Shown here piece after piece: positions 11,283-23,218 of a stretch of 28,281 nt of DNA; positions within the stretch are counted from its first letter, which is position 1, and every line of letters begins with the position of its first letter. The stretch covers positions 1 through 28,281 of the forward strand of contig CADWAF010002291.1 in the NCBI GenBank assembly GCA_902984215.1, read 5' to 3'. Source of the DNA: Willaertia magna (Eukaryota; Heterolobosea; Eutetramitea; Acrasida; Naegleriidae). The notes beneath the pieces were generated by a model. It worked only from the letters and a program-made list of their open reading frames with translations, ran no database searches and had not been told where the DNA came from. Made by a program: the position numbers and the translations under genes.

Positions 11283-12430
11283 CTATATACCCCAAATATA
11301 TTAAATTATAAAACAGAATGTGTAAAATTTAAAGGAGAAAGTTATGTGGATGGAAAGTGGATAATAAATTTTATTTTAAGTGAACAATTTAAATATAAAA
11401 AAGAATTAGATGATTATATTTGTAATAATTTATTAAATTTAATAAACTTTAATAATTCAAATAATAATTTAAATTCCAATTCAAATAATAATTTAAATTC
11501 TAATTCAAATAATTTAAATTACAATTCCAATTCAAATAATAATCTAAATACTAATTTAAATAATTCTAGTTCAAATTTAAATAATTTAAATTTAAATAAT
11601 TCAAATTCTAATTCAAACAATTCTAATTCAAATTTAATTGTAACAAATTTAAATAAAAATAATTCAAATACATTTACAATAGATGTAAATGACAAATTTG
11701 GATTAATTTGTAATAATTGTAAAAATGGAATTTTAAAAAAGGCAGAAAGAAGAAGATTTTGTAATAATTTTAATAATATTGAAACAACTGTGACTTTAAA
11801 TAAAAATATAAATAAAATATTTGAAGGATTTGAATTAATTTTAAATAGTACAAATAATAGTTTTTTAGATTTTTTAAATTTTTATTATAAAATTAATCTA
11901 ACTAAATTTATTGAAAATTTAAATAATTTTATAAATATTAATTTACAAAATAAACAATTAGTCGAATTATCTTTAAAAGGAAATAATGTAATTGATAATA
12001 TTAATAATTTTATTTTTAGTAATACAAATTGTTTATATTTTACAGATATTAATTTAGTGTCAGATTATTTATATTTTAATTTTTATAATTATTTTAAATT
12101 AAATTATTTATTTCCAACAAAAACAAATTTACAAATTTACAGAGGAACAATAAATAAAGAATTAGATAAAGAATTTTCTATAGTAAAAACTAAAAATATA
12201 ATTTATATTTCATTACAAAAAACTTTACAATATATTTGTCAATTATTATATAATATAAATAAAACAATAACAAATAAATTAATTTTAAAAGCTTTTTAGG
12301 ATGGACGTATAAATGGAGAAACTATATTTGGATTTATATTAATGAATACAATTTTATCTACATAAACTCGTAAAAATGTTTTTACTTTAAATGGATATGA
12401 TAAAATCATTAATTAATTTTGCTAAAATAA
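11283..12430 (+). pseudogene. Transposase N-terminal half (large RNase H-fold type), Asn-rich
   Basis: The frame is open to a TAG at 12297-12299 and continues coherently beyond it. It reads a VDGKW block, a long Asn/Ser/Leu low-complexity run (about 11445-11680), a CNNC...FCNN cluster (about 11707-11770) and an N-terminal-domain-like stretch. After the TAG comes DGRINGETIFGFIL, which fits the first catalytic-Asp block (DGR) of a eukaryotic transposase family, with a second in-frame TAA near 12363 and a frame change near 12400. The part before about 11283 is only the antisense of the preceding fragment, and no credible ATG is visible. The C-terminal half is absent here; a candidate lies on the opposite strand at 19084-20690. 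Superfamily not determined. Confidence 0.5.
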
Positions 12431-15100
12431 ATAACAACTTCAAACAATTTTTACATGGAAACAATTTAATTTTAGAAATTATTTAAAAGATTTTATTGTT
12501 ATTATAGGTTTTAAATGTTTTTTAATTATTAAAATATTATTTTTCTTTTAAAATTTACAATAATTTAACTTTTTTACAATATAAAAACAAAAAAGTTTTT
12601 ATATTTATATTAGTGTAAAAGTAATTATTATTTTATGATCAAAAAATTTTATTATAAAAAAATAATACTTTAATAGATAAATATTAATTTGGTTTGATAA
12701 TTAAAATTATTATAAAATCAAAAATATATTTTGTTAAAGATGTTAAAATAAAAGAAAAATTGTTTAATATTTTATAAAAAAATATAATATTGTATTTTTT
12801 AAATTGTTTGAAGTATATAATTTGATAATAATATTTAATTATAAAAATATAAAAGATAATTTCAATATATTAAAATTTAATTAATAAATATTATAATTAT
12901 CATAATAATAATATAATATAAATAAATTATTATATCATTACAAAAAAATATATATTTACTCATTGTTCTTTATTTATTGTTCTTTATATAAAATTATATA
13001 TAAATTAGCTTAAAATTTATGTAAAAATAATTTTTTTTTAAAATCTTAGTTATTTAAAAAAACTTTAAAAGAACTTTTTTTGAGTTTTTTTTAATATGTT
13101 AAAGAATGAATTTAAATAAATAATATTTTTAATTTAGTTTTTAAATTAGAGATTTTTGTAAAAAGTAAATTAATTTAAAAATAATAAACTATATAAATTT
13201 ATATAAATTAAAAATTATTTTATTTGAATTAATTTTATTAAAAATTTAAAAAACTATATAAATTTATATAGTTTTTGATAAAAAATATATAAATTTACTT
13301 TTTTGTACAGACTAAATTTTTAATGTGTATGTATTTAATTTATTAAATATAAAAATAGACTTTACTTTTTTTTTTAAAATATTTAATCTAATAATCTCAA
13401 AAACTGTATAAATTTATACTTTTTTAGTTAATAATATTAATGTTTTAATTTATTCATAATTTATACAATAATTCCTTATATTATAAATAAATATTATTTA
13501 AATTTGAACTAATATTTAACATATTCTTAGCAATCTTTTTTAAATTAATAATTTTTTCAAATTTATCTTTTAAATATAATAAACTATTCTTAACAGTTTT
13601 ATTGTTTTTTAAAAATAATATTAAAAATTAATTTTATAAAATTTTATAAAATCTATTAATTTATACTATTAATTATATAAATTATATAATTAGTTAAAAA
13701 ACTAATTAAATTTAAAACATGGTTTTAAAAAAAATATAAATTTATACAATTTTTTTATTTTTATTTTAATTTTTTTTATTCAAATAAAAAATCTTTAATA
13801 TTCTTTTAATCTTTTATTGTTTATCTTTGTTATTAAAATAAATAAAATTATCGTTTATCTATTTATTAATTAATTTATTTAAGCCCAAAAATATTTTTTT
13901 AACTATTTTTACTTTTTTACTTTATTATTATTCATAATAAACTAAGAAAACTTTTTAAAATAAGATAACTTTTAAAAATTATTTTCTTTTAATTCTTTAT
14001 AAATTTGTTATAATTTATTTTTAATATATAATATTAATACTATTTAATTATAATTTTTATTATTTTTTTAAAAAAAAATTATTAAACAAAATACAATATA
14101 ATTTAATAAAAAAAAATTAATTTAAATTCTTTTATTGTCTCTTTAATGATTTTATTTAATTTAAAAAGAAAAAAATAAATATTATTTTAAAGAAGCCTTG
14201 TATTATGAATTATTTTATAAATAATTTAAATTCAAATTTTATTGAAAATGTTTTGTATAAAATAATAATAAAAATAATGGAATTAAAAAAATAAAGTTAT
14301 AAATAATAATAATATTATTATTTATGATAAAAAAATTAATATTAATAAAAAAATTGAAAATAATGATTAAATTATATTAAATAATATTGATATAAATAAT
14401 ATAAATATTAACAAATATAAAGAATATATTAATAATATTAAAATTGATAACAATGTTTTAATATTAAAAATAATATAGTTAATAATATAAATAAAAAAAA
14501 TGATATTAATGATATTTTAAATAAAAAAAATATTATTTTAGTTCAAATTTTAATATGTTATATTATTTATAAAAAAAAATTAAAAAAAATAAAAAAAAGT
14601 CATTTTACGGTAAACTATTTTGGGAGAATTATTATTTAAAGATTAATAATTTAATAATAGAACAAAAAGAGGGAACAGTTTAAGTTTATTGTAGTTAAAA
14701 ATGAAAATATATTTAATTATTATCATTAAACTAATAATTATTATTATTTTCTCAACCAAGTTTTATCTATTTTTCTTTTTATACCTTTTTTAATTACTTT
14801 AATCTTTTTCTTTTTTTATTTGTTAGTATTACTATTTTTTTTAATTTTATAAACCATTTAATAAACAATTACTATCCCTTTCTTCGATAACAATTATATT
14901 TAGTATTTCTAAATTTTTAAGTACTACTAAATTTTAAGATATTGCTTGTTTATTTATGTTTATAGTATTTTTGTTGTTTTTAAAAAAGAAAAAATAATAT
15001 ATTAAAAAAATTTAAGCTAGTTATAAGTTGTTATTAAAATAAATATTATAATCTTCAAAGTAGATTTTTTTGTTTCTAATTTCTATTTACTAAATGTAGT
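12431..15100. other. Very AT-rich stretch, gene-poor
   Basis: Nearly pure A+T with homopolymer and short-period sequence. Around 14300-14630 an Asn/Ile/Lys-rich plus-strand frame with scattered TAA codons ends in a less simple KSHFTVNYFGR block, possibly the end of a decayed Asn-rich protein. On the minus strand around 14950-14740 a Leu-rich then Lys-rich frame is broken only by TAA/TAG codons. Neither is recognisable, and I call no gene. Confidence 0.4.
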
Positions 15101-15274
15101 TGTTGTATTTAATAGAGGAAGTGATATAAAATAATTAAATTTGGGGATAACATTAGTTTTTATGTAAGTATTAAATTTAATTTCTTTAATAACATTTGGT
15201 ATTAAATTAATAGATGTTAGATTGTGAAGAAATATTTAATAAATTAATACTTTTAGTTTACTAATTCAATAAAA

Positions 15275-15472
15275 TTATATTTTAACTGAATTAAAAATAT
15301 TTAATTGAGTTATTAATGTATATAAAGGCTTAAGTTTGATAAATTTATATGCACTATTAGTTATTTTAATTTTCTTAATAAATACTTCATCTAAATTTAT
15401 AATTTTTAATATTTTATTTCTTTCAATTAAATTATAAATAGTTTCAATATTACTAAGATAGTTACTTAACAT
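15275..15472 (-). pseudogene. Short Leu/Ile-rich reading frame, unidentified
   Basis: A true ATG (15472-15470) opens 65 codons rich in Leu, Ile, Asn and Lys with a repeat-like spacing of Leu/Ile that recalls leucine-rich repeats. Beyond the stop, other minus-strand frames (15270-15110) continue with an IPNVIKEIKF-like stretch of similar style. It may be a relic of a repeat protein or a chance frame in AT-rich DNA. Function unknown. Confidence 0.2.
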
Positions 15473-15639
15473 TTTATAATTGTTTATTAATTGTATTCGT
15501 GTATTGTTATGTATTGTTATGAATTTATAGATTTGTATTTTTGTAGTTTTTTTGTAAAGATTGTGAACTTTAAGTAAGTAGTTTATTAATAATTATTTTT
15601 ACACTTAAATTTTTTACAATATAAAATAATACAACAACA

Positions 15640-17918
15640 ATGTCTAAAAAATTTTATTACATAAAGATAAATTAAAAAGAAAAAAGTTTATATATACATT
15701 TAATAAAAAGATAGTAGTTACTAATAATAATAATTTACAAGATGATAATAATTTAAATAATAGTAGTAACAATTTATAAGATAATAATTTAGAAAATGAT
15801 AATAATAATGATTTTAATTAATTTACAAGATAATAATAATAATTTTAATTTTAATGATAATTTATAAGATGATTTATAAGATAATGATAATTTTAATTTA
15901 AATAATAACAATAATTTTAATAATAATGATAATTATAATTTAAATAAAGATTTTTTAAATTATAATAAAAATTATTTACTAAAATTAATTAGTTCTTTAT
16001 TTACAAGATTAAAAGAAGAATTTGTAAATTTAATATTTGATTTAATTGTTTTATTTATAGATTTAAAATTAACTAAAACTGAAATAAATAGTTTAATATT
16101 TACATTAAATAAAAATTTAAAGAGTGTTTTACAAAATATGGAATTTTTTAAAATAGAAAAAAGATTATTAACATGTTTAATAAATGTTTTTATTATAAAT
16201 GTAAGAAGCATAGTATAATATATAAAGTAAATATATCAATTAGTTATTTTAGTTATAAAATTATACTATTTAAATACTTTAGGAAAAGAACTATTAGTTT
16301 TTATATTATAGAATATATTAATTTATATAATTTATTTAAATTTAAGTAAGTAATAATTATTTTTTTTATTTAGTTTAATGTTATTTAAGAAAATGTGTAG
16401 TGTTAATAGAGAGAATAAAATTAATACTTTTATAAAAAATGTTTACAATAGCTTTATTTATAAAAAGTTGATGGATTAGTGGTTATATAGAAGAAAATAA
16501 AAAAAATTATTAAAATTAACAATAACATTAAGAATTAATATAATAGTTATATTTAAAAATAGCAATAAAACAGTATTATTTTTATTCTTTTATATTAATG
16601 AACTTTTGAAGGAGTATAGATTTAATTTTAATTTTATATCTTTAATTGGATATTATGAAAAAAAGATTAATATAAATTTATTTTTATTTTATATTGTTAT
16701 AGAGTTGCTTGAATTGAATAAAAGTAATTAAATAACTACCAAATATTGGAAGGTTTTTCTTTAGGTTAGGTTGTATAATATAATATATGATTTGGTGGCA
16801 ACTAATGAAATGATTTATTTAAAGTAAAGTAATGATTATTTTGGATGTAAAAATTGTTAAAAAAAAAGAACGATTTAATAGAAGGAATATTTATAGTTTT
16901 TAAAGTTCTTTTTTAGGTAAATTTATAGTTAAAAACTGAAACGTAATATAAAAGTATTACAAGAAGAATTTTTTTAGTAATAAAAATAAAAAAGATATTA
17001 AAATTAATAATAGTACTAATGAAATAATAGATAAAACAGTTTTGGTGCTATTATTTTATTTTAAATGGATTTAATAGTTTTTTTTTGATATCTTATATAA
17101 TATAGTTAAAAAGTTGTGTAAGAAATTATTGAAATTTATTATGAAGAAGTATAAGGTAAGTAGTTTATTAATTAATTATTTATTAAATAATTAAAAGAAT
17201 AATTTAAATGTTATTAATAATAAATTAAAGAAAATTAAAATACTTTTATTTTACCATAGAAAAGTAAAAGATTTGAATAACTTAATATTTTATAAAGTTA
17301 GTGAATATTATATGATATTTATTTATTGTTATAATTGTTTTGAAGGAATTTTAAGTTTATAGAAATATAATTATTTAAAGGAATCAAGTTTTTTACTAAA
17401 TATTTTGATAAACAAAATAGAAAGAACTGAAGTTTATTTAAGTAATTTAAAGAGTTGTTTAAATAATTTATTAATTAATATAAAAATTGTTTACAAGAAA
17501 AAATTTTAATAATAGTATTAATATGATACACTTTATAGATAATTTAATTTATTTAGGATTTTTATAGTTTAGTACTTTTATAGTTGAGGATTTTGTTGGA
17601 ATATTATATAAGTTTATAAAAAGAAAGAATATAAATAAATTAGATAATAAAATGTTAGAAATGTATTATATTTTATATTTAAGTAGTACATTAAGAATTA
17701 ATGATAAAAGATTTATTTATATAAAAGACAATTTTTTACATTTAAATAATAATAATTATAAAGTAATTAAAGTTAAAAATAATTTATTTAGTTTATTAAA
17801 TTTAAATAATAATGATATTAATTTATTTAATTTAAATGATTTAATTAGATTTATTCCTTTATTTAATGTTGATAATAATTTTATAAGAATTAATTTGAAT
17901 GATAAATATTTATTTTAA
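15640..17918 (+). pseudogene. CACTA/Plavaka-like transposase, nearly full length, decayed
   Basis: An ATG at 15640 in an A-rich context precedes a basic and Asn/Asp-rich N-terminus in which LQD units alternate with L-TAA-D units. A helical region follows (about 15950-16220; TKTEINSLIFTLNKNL). The same frame runs on to about 16900 broken only by TAA/TAG, and includes DLVATNEM and FGCKNC (about 16789-16860), the D...GC..C block typical of this transposase group. Frame changes near 16970 and 17520 then give VSEYYMIFIYCYN (17297 onward) and NMIHFIDNLIYLGFL, FSTFIVEDFVG (about 17520-17605), resembling the KxSEw...fl.Y and N.H.l.H...GPL...S.F..E blocks near the C-terminus. It ends at a TAA at 17916-17918. 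Family placement is from motif memory only. About a dozen or more in-frame stops make it inactive under the standard code. Confidence 0.55.
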
Positions 17919-18303
17919 TTGAATTTAATTTATTAATTTATTTTATGAATTGTATTTATTTTAGATTTAATTAATTTAGTAAAAAGTTCAACTCTTTAAT
18001 TTATCTAACAATACTATTTAGAAAGTACCAATTTGGATGGGTTGGTTAGTTAGAAAAAGTAGGTAGACGCTAGATCATAAAGAATTATGGATTATAAATA
18101 AAAAGCTTTAAATAAGCTACATTATATAAAAGAAAAGATCTTTGGATAAGAATATTTAATAAATATATTATTTATTATTAATTTATAATATTTTTTATTT
18201 GTTATCTATTCTTTATTCAACACACAACCTCAGTATATTTTTTTATTAAAAATACTTTAAATATAAACCACCAAGAAAAAATGAAAATTTCTAATGAAAA
18301 AAA
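17919..18303. other. Spacer between two plus-strand element frames
   Basis: No gene seen. A short patch around 18035-18085 is less AT-rich than its surroundings, and A-rich sequence leads into the ATG at 18304. Confidence 0.35.
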
Positions 18304-19085
18304 ATGAATCAACTTGTTTCTATAATTGAAAGTCCATTAATTTTTAATAATTTACAACAATTTACAACTCAATCAACAATAACTTAATAATTAATAAACA
18401 ACTTTACAAAAACGATTTAATAATTAACTTTTAAATTATACATTTATTCAATATACCCGTGAATATTTTGTTAAAAATAATGAAAATAAAAGAAATAGAA
18501 ATGATAATAATGAAAATGGAAAGAAAAAGAAAAGAAATAATAATTTAATAATAAATAATAAACCAAATCCATTTTCAGAGCAACAATTAATAAATAATAT
18601 AACTAATTACGCTATTGAAATTGGATTAAATAATTTAAATAATGAATTATTAATTAATTTAATGAACTAAAGTTGAAATAATTTTAGATTTGTAGTAAAA
18701 AATATATTAATAAATAATTTAGAACCAAGTAAATGGAAAGAAAGAAATATATTGTTTTTAGAAAGTATTGATTATGTTTTGTTTGATAGAATTATTTGTA
18801 ATTTTAATTGTAAAAAGAAAATTAAGAAATGTAAATTTAGAAGAAGTAAAAAGGAAGTAGAGATGATAGAATATAAATTTAAAGGAAATTTTTCAACTTT
18901 AAGACTTTACAATGATTATTATTTAAAATTTTTTGAATCATTAAAAGGTTTTAAATATATTAAAAAGGCTGAATATATTAAATTAATATTTTATACATCT
19001 TCTTTGGATCAAAGAGTTTATTGTAATTAGAGTTTTCATGTTTATTTTTTTGTAACTGAATTAAATGAATGGTTAAGAAGTATTT
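18304..19085 (+). pseudogene. Unidentified reading frame, possibly an accessory ORF of the adjacent transposon
   Basis: It starts at an ATG (18304) after an A-rich leader with MNQLVSIIESPLIF, breaks at TAA pairs and one frame change near 18449, and then runs in a single frame to about 19085. Stops within that frame are a TAA and a TGA near 18667-18675 and a TAG near 19027. Composition moves from Gln/Asn/Lys-rich low complexity to a globular-looking part (about 18700-19085) with a Cys/Lys/Arg cluster (CNFNCKKKIKKCKF) and an IKLIFYTSSLDQRVYC stretch. It follows the CACTA-like transposase on the same strand and abuts, tail to tail, the minus-strand transposase ending at 19084. I do not recognise the family. 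Confidence 0.35.
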
Positions 19086-20690
19086 AATTAAATAAATTAT
19101 TAATTTCATTTTCATTTAAAAAATCCTCTTCATCAATATCATTATTTTGTGACGTTTGTAAATTATTTTGTGATGATTGTAAATTATTTTGTGAATTATT
19201 ATAAATAGGTGAATTATTTTGAGATGATTGTAAATTATTTTGTAAGGTATTTGATAAATTTTGATTAGGTTGTAAATTTAAATTATTTAATGAATTATTT
19301 TGTAAATTATTTAATTTTTTTTTCATTGTAAGTACATTGTAAATTATATTTTTTACAATAATTACAACCATTAATATTTCTATCACATTTAATTTTTTTA
19401 ATACAACAAATATTACAATTTTTTTCCGCTTTTTCATTATTATTTATTTCAGTATTATTATTTGATTTATTTTTATTTAATAAATTATTATTTCTTTTTC
19501 TTTTTGTTCCTTGTTTTGGTTTTTTAGTTATTTTAGTTTTATAAATAATTTTATTATTATTTTGTAAAATTAAATTATTTAAATTAAAAGTTAGACTATT
19601 AAAATTTTTAATTATTTCTAAACAATAATTTTTTTATAATTCAATATTATCAATCCATTCACTATTTAATTCTTCATTATTTTCATTTAATTTTCCATTC
19701 CATTCTAATTCATTATATTTACTACATAAATATAATCGTCTTAACATTAAATAAAAAACATTATGTAAAGCATATTTTTTTCATTTTTTTCTTGATTATT
19801 ACTTTTATTTTTTTAATTAATATATGTAAAGAATGAATAGATTTACCATTTTGATTATTATAATTACTTAAACATCCATATTCTTTTAAAATATCACTTA
19901 AATGAACTACAATAATATGAATATAATAAGTAAATTTTTATTTATCATATTTCATTTTTAATAATTTACCAAATGTTTTTAAAATTAAATCTATATTACA
20001 ATCTTCATTGTAATATTTATTAAATATTAATTTATTTGAATCTATAAATATAAAAATTAAATAACGTGCTAAATTTTAAATTAAATTTTCTAATTTATCA
20101 AATATATTATTACCTAAATTTTTAAATATTTCTTCAAAATTTAATAAAATTGTATCACATTGTTTATTATTTAAATATAGTAATTCATATTTAATTTTTG
20201 AATATCCTAAATCATTATTCTTATTATTTTTATTATTACTGGCCTCTCTAAATTTAAATTGAGATAAATTATTAAATAATTTAAATCTATTTTCTAAATT
20301 ATTTCTTTCTTTTTTAGTTAATTTTTTTAAAATTAATTTTAATAAACATTCTATAATTCTTAATTTAGCATATAAACTACAAATAATTATTTTACATTTT
20401 AAATTTGGCCATTTTTGAAATATAATATTTCTAATTTCAAAATCAAAATCAAATTAATATTTATTATCTATTGTAGCATTATAATAAGGACATATAAATA
20501 CCATATTTAATAAATTCTATAAAACCTTTAAATCTACTACTATAATTAAATCTATTTCTAAATTAATTTCAAATTCTTTTCCATCTTCTAATAAAATTAA
20601 AAAATTTAATTTATTATTTGTAATATATTCTAATTCAGTTATTGTAAAATTAAAATTATTTAAATTCTCTACATTTTCTTTACCAACAAA
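19084..20690 (-). pseudogene. Transposase C-terminal half with Zn2Cys6 cluster and Gln/Asn-rich tail
   Basis: On the minus strand one frame runs from about 20690 to 19760 with four in-frame stops (one TAG, three TAA). It reads VVDLKVL, FICPYYNA (a CxxC-like site with Tyr for Cys), then YYIHIIVVHLSDILKEYG and GKSIHSLHIL. These fit a D-K block, a C..C block and an H...G...ES.H block of a large eukaryotic transposase family. After a frame slip in an A-rich run it continues through YALHNVFYLMLRRLYL, one TAA, and a basic KPKQGTKRKR stretch. A canonical zinc cluster follows (about 19412-19336), C-x2-C-x6-C-x6-C-x2-C-x6-C with KKIKCD and CTY. A slip in a run of nine A (about 19312-19320) then moves to the frame of the Gln/Asn/Ser-rich tail with acidic end, stopping at 19084. 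No start or first catalytic half is present. Confidence 0.55.
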
Positions 20691-21190
20691 AAATTAATTT
20701 AATTATTTATTTTAATTAAAATTTAATTTAATTTTTTTATTTATCAAATAAAAAATAATAATTTTATAATTATAATACCTTAATAAAATTTAGTTTGTTT
20801 AAATTTTTGTTATAGATTTAAATTTTTTAATTGATTGAAATTGATTTTAATAAAAAATAAAGTGATTACAAATATTATTTTAAATAATAATAATAAAATT
20901 CATAAAAAATAGTTATAAAATTAATTGAATTTATTAAAAATTTTTAAATAATAATAATAAAAAAAAAGTTTTATTATATTAATAAAAAGTTAGTTTTTAA
21001 TATTAAATAATTTTATTAAAAATTAATAATTTGATCAAAGTAAGAAATAAATATTTATTTTAAAAATTTAATAAACTTATAATAAATTTTTTAATCTTAA
21101 ATAGAAAATAAATTTATAAAATTTTTTTTTATTTATTAAATCTAATTATTTTTTATTTTTTAAAAATATTTTATAATAAAAAAAAATTTT
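20691..21190. other. AT-rich stretch without recognisable genes
   Basis: All frames are short and low complexity. If an inversion joined this point to about 12.4 kb, one breakpoint would lie near the left side of this stretch. Confidence 0.35.
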
Positions 21191-21397
21191 ATTAAAAATT
21201 TAGTAAATAGATATTTTTAAATTTTTTATAATAGAGAAAATAAAAATAAACAATTTTGTTTTTTAGTTTAATTAATAGAAAATAAGATGTAACCTCATTT
21301 TCTATTAAAAATGTCTTTTTATATACAAAAATACCAGAAAAGGAACGGAAATTTTCTGAAGTTTTGATAAATAATAAAATAATTAAAAAAAATACAT

Positions 21398-21604
21398 TCA
21401 CTTCAAACTATTAATGATACTATACAATTTATTGCTATGATTATCTGAAAGATAGTTATTTTCATGAGATAAGAAGTTATATTCTAATAGATCGAAATCT
21501 ACTTTAGTGTATTCTTCTTCTGATAATTTGCAAACTCTGTGATTATATCCTTTTTGAAGCATTTTAAACAGAATCATGATTATGATTGTGAAAATTGCTA
21601 ACAT
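21398..21604 (-). CDS. Putative small single-pass membrane protein or N-terminal gene fragment
   Basis: A true ATG (21604-21602) opens 68 codons: a hydrophobic N-terminal segment (about residues 1-14) followed by a polar, acidic remainder. Base composition is less extreme than in the flanks. The membrane-anchor start and a KGYNHRV string weakly recall the N-terminus of the live glycosyltransferase (KGVGESYNSRV), so it could be another first-exon relic, but nothing downstream confirms that. Function unknown. Confidence 0.2.
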   Translation of the reverse strand: MLAIFTIIIMILFKMLQKGYNHRVCKLSEEEYTKVDFDLLEYNFLSHENNYLSDNHSNKLYSIINSLK

Positions 21605-21627
21605 TATACTACAAATTCTAAAGTAAA

Positions 21628-21846
21628 GTTGCTTGCACTACAAAAAAATATATAAAGCATATTTATCATGCCAAATTAGTTGAAGACAAGATGAAATATT
21701 GGAGAAAAGTGAAGAAAGATTTGCAACTTAATGAATTGATACTTGTAATGGACTTTGCAAGTGGATAAAAAGTAATCAATAAGGCTGTAGAGACTATTAA
21801 TGAATTTTTTGAAAAATATTATATTCATCTAAGTTCAATATGGCTA
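21628..21846 (+). pseudogene. Transposase catalytic-domain fragment (third family)
   Basis: One plus-strand frame reads a HIYHAK block, then NELILVMDFASG with the Asp at 21751-21753, an in-frame TAA at 21766-21768, and ends in a TGA near 21850. An H...W/Q block followed by a hydrophobic strand and MDFA is the pattern of the first catalytic Asp (DFAENY-like) in a group of eukaryotic DDE transposases. Only about 70 codons remain. The matching N-terminal region seems to lie on the opposite strand immediately to the right. Confidence 0.4.
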
Positions 21847-22285
21847 TGACATCTTTTAGTCTTATAGTTTCACAAATTCTGGCAATAATTGGTCTTTTAA
21901 TTGGAGAGGTGATTGGAAGTTCTTGGATTAATTTTGTAATTAATTGACTCATCTTTAAATATGCAGCCTCTAATGGATCATAAGTACATTTAATAAAGTC
22001 TCTCTTTGTTACAAGCGTTTCTATTAGTTTGGTTAATGAAATTTGTGGATAGGTTAATTTAATAAATTGTCTTAGTTTTGTAAAATATGTACACTTTTTC
22101 AAATGTTTACACTTTACTTGTCTAGAATTACATTTACTCCTATAACAACAAACAAAAGTGTTGTACTTTGGTTTAGGTTTGGTTAATATAGTATAAAATT
22201 TGAATATAAGACTGTTACATTTTAAAACATATTTAAAAATCATTATACTACTATTGCAAATAGAAAATTTTACAAAATTTAACAA
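21797..22285 (-). pseudogene. Cys-rich plus helix-turn-helix fragment, N-terminal part of a transposase
   Basis: The frame is open for 162 codons; position 22285 is only a TTG, so the true start is further upstream or at an internal Met. A Cys cluster, CCYRSKCNSRQVKCKHLKKC, resembles the CxC-type clusters that accompany some eukaryotic transposases. It is followed by a helical region ending in SPIKRPIIARICETIRLKD, which looks like a helix-turn-helix recognition region. Composition is clearly more complex than the flanking DNA. It overlaps the opposed catalytic fragment by about 50 bp, suggesting one element with an internal rearrangement. Confidence 0.4.
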
Positions 22286-22289
22286 GTAT

Positions 22290-23186
22290 TTACAAGTTTA
22301 CATATAAACCCGGAAATTTAAACTAAGATTGTTTATTTTTATTTTTTCATATTTTTTAAAAATTTAATTCTAAAATTATTTATTATAATATACTTATTAT
22401 TATTAATTTATAATTTATTCTTATAATAATAAAATAAATCAAAATGTGATTTTTTTATTAATATAATATATATTAAAAAATTTTAATAAAAATATTTAAT
22501 ATTTAGATTTTTATTAATAATTTTATTTATAATAAACTTTATATTTACAATAATATAAACTTTGTTTAACATTAATTTTAAAATTAATATATATCATATT
22601 TATTAATAAAAATATAAATTAATAATTTTTACAAAAAATATTAAATTATAAATTAAATATACAATTAAATTAAAATTTAATAAAAAAATTTAAATAATTA
22701 ATTTTTAATAAAAATTAAATTTAAATTAAAGACAACATTTTAATTATAAATAATACTTTTAATTATTTTTTAAAAAATGTTTTTTTTATTTTTAATAATT
22801 AAATTAAAATTAAAAAAATTATTATTTTTAACTTTTAAAATTAATATTAAAAAATATGAAAATAAAATAAAAAATTAGATTATAAATTATTTAATAAAAA
22901 TAAAGATAAAAATTATTAAATAAATAATTTAAAAAATAAATATAAATTTATATTTTATTATTTTAACTAAAATCTAAAATATTTATATATTTTTTTATTT
23001 TAATTAAAAAATTTATTTATTTATTTTTAAAATATATAAATTTAAAATATTCTATTTAATAATAAATAATTTTAAAAAATAAATATAAATTTATATATTT
23101 TATTTTAATTAAAATCTAAAATTTATATATTTTTTTTATTTGAATTAGAATCTAAAATATATATATAAAATAAATAAATAAATTTA

Positions 23187-23218
<32 letters not shown>

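Noticed and set aside
12431..15100. Inserted mitochondrial DNA, because of the AT content
   Set aside because: No respiratory, ribosomal or tRNA sequences are recognisable in any frame.
15972..16211. 79-codon minus-strand reading frame
   Set aside because: It is the antisense of the better supported N-terminal domain of the plus-strand CACTA-like transposase.
21192..21401. 69-codon minus-strand hydrophobic reading frame
   Set aside because: It is made mainly of Phe, Leu, Ile, Tyr and Lys from AT-rich DNA, with no domain or continuity with a neighbour.
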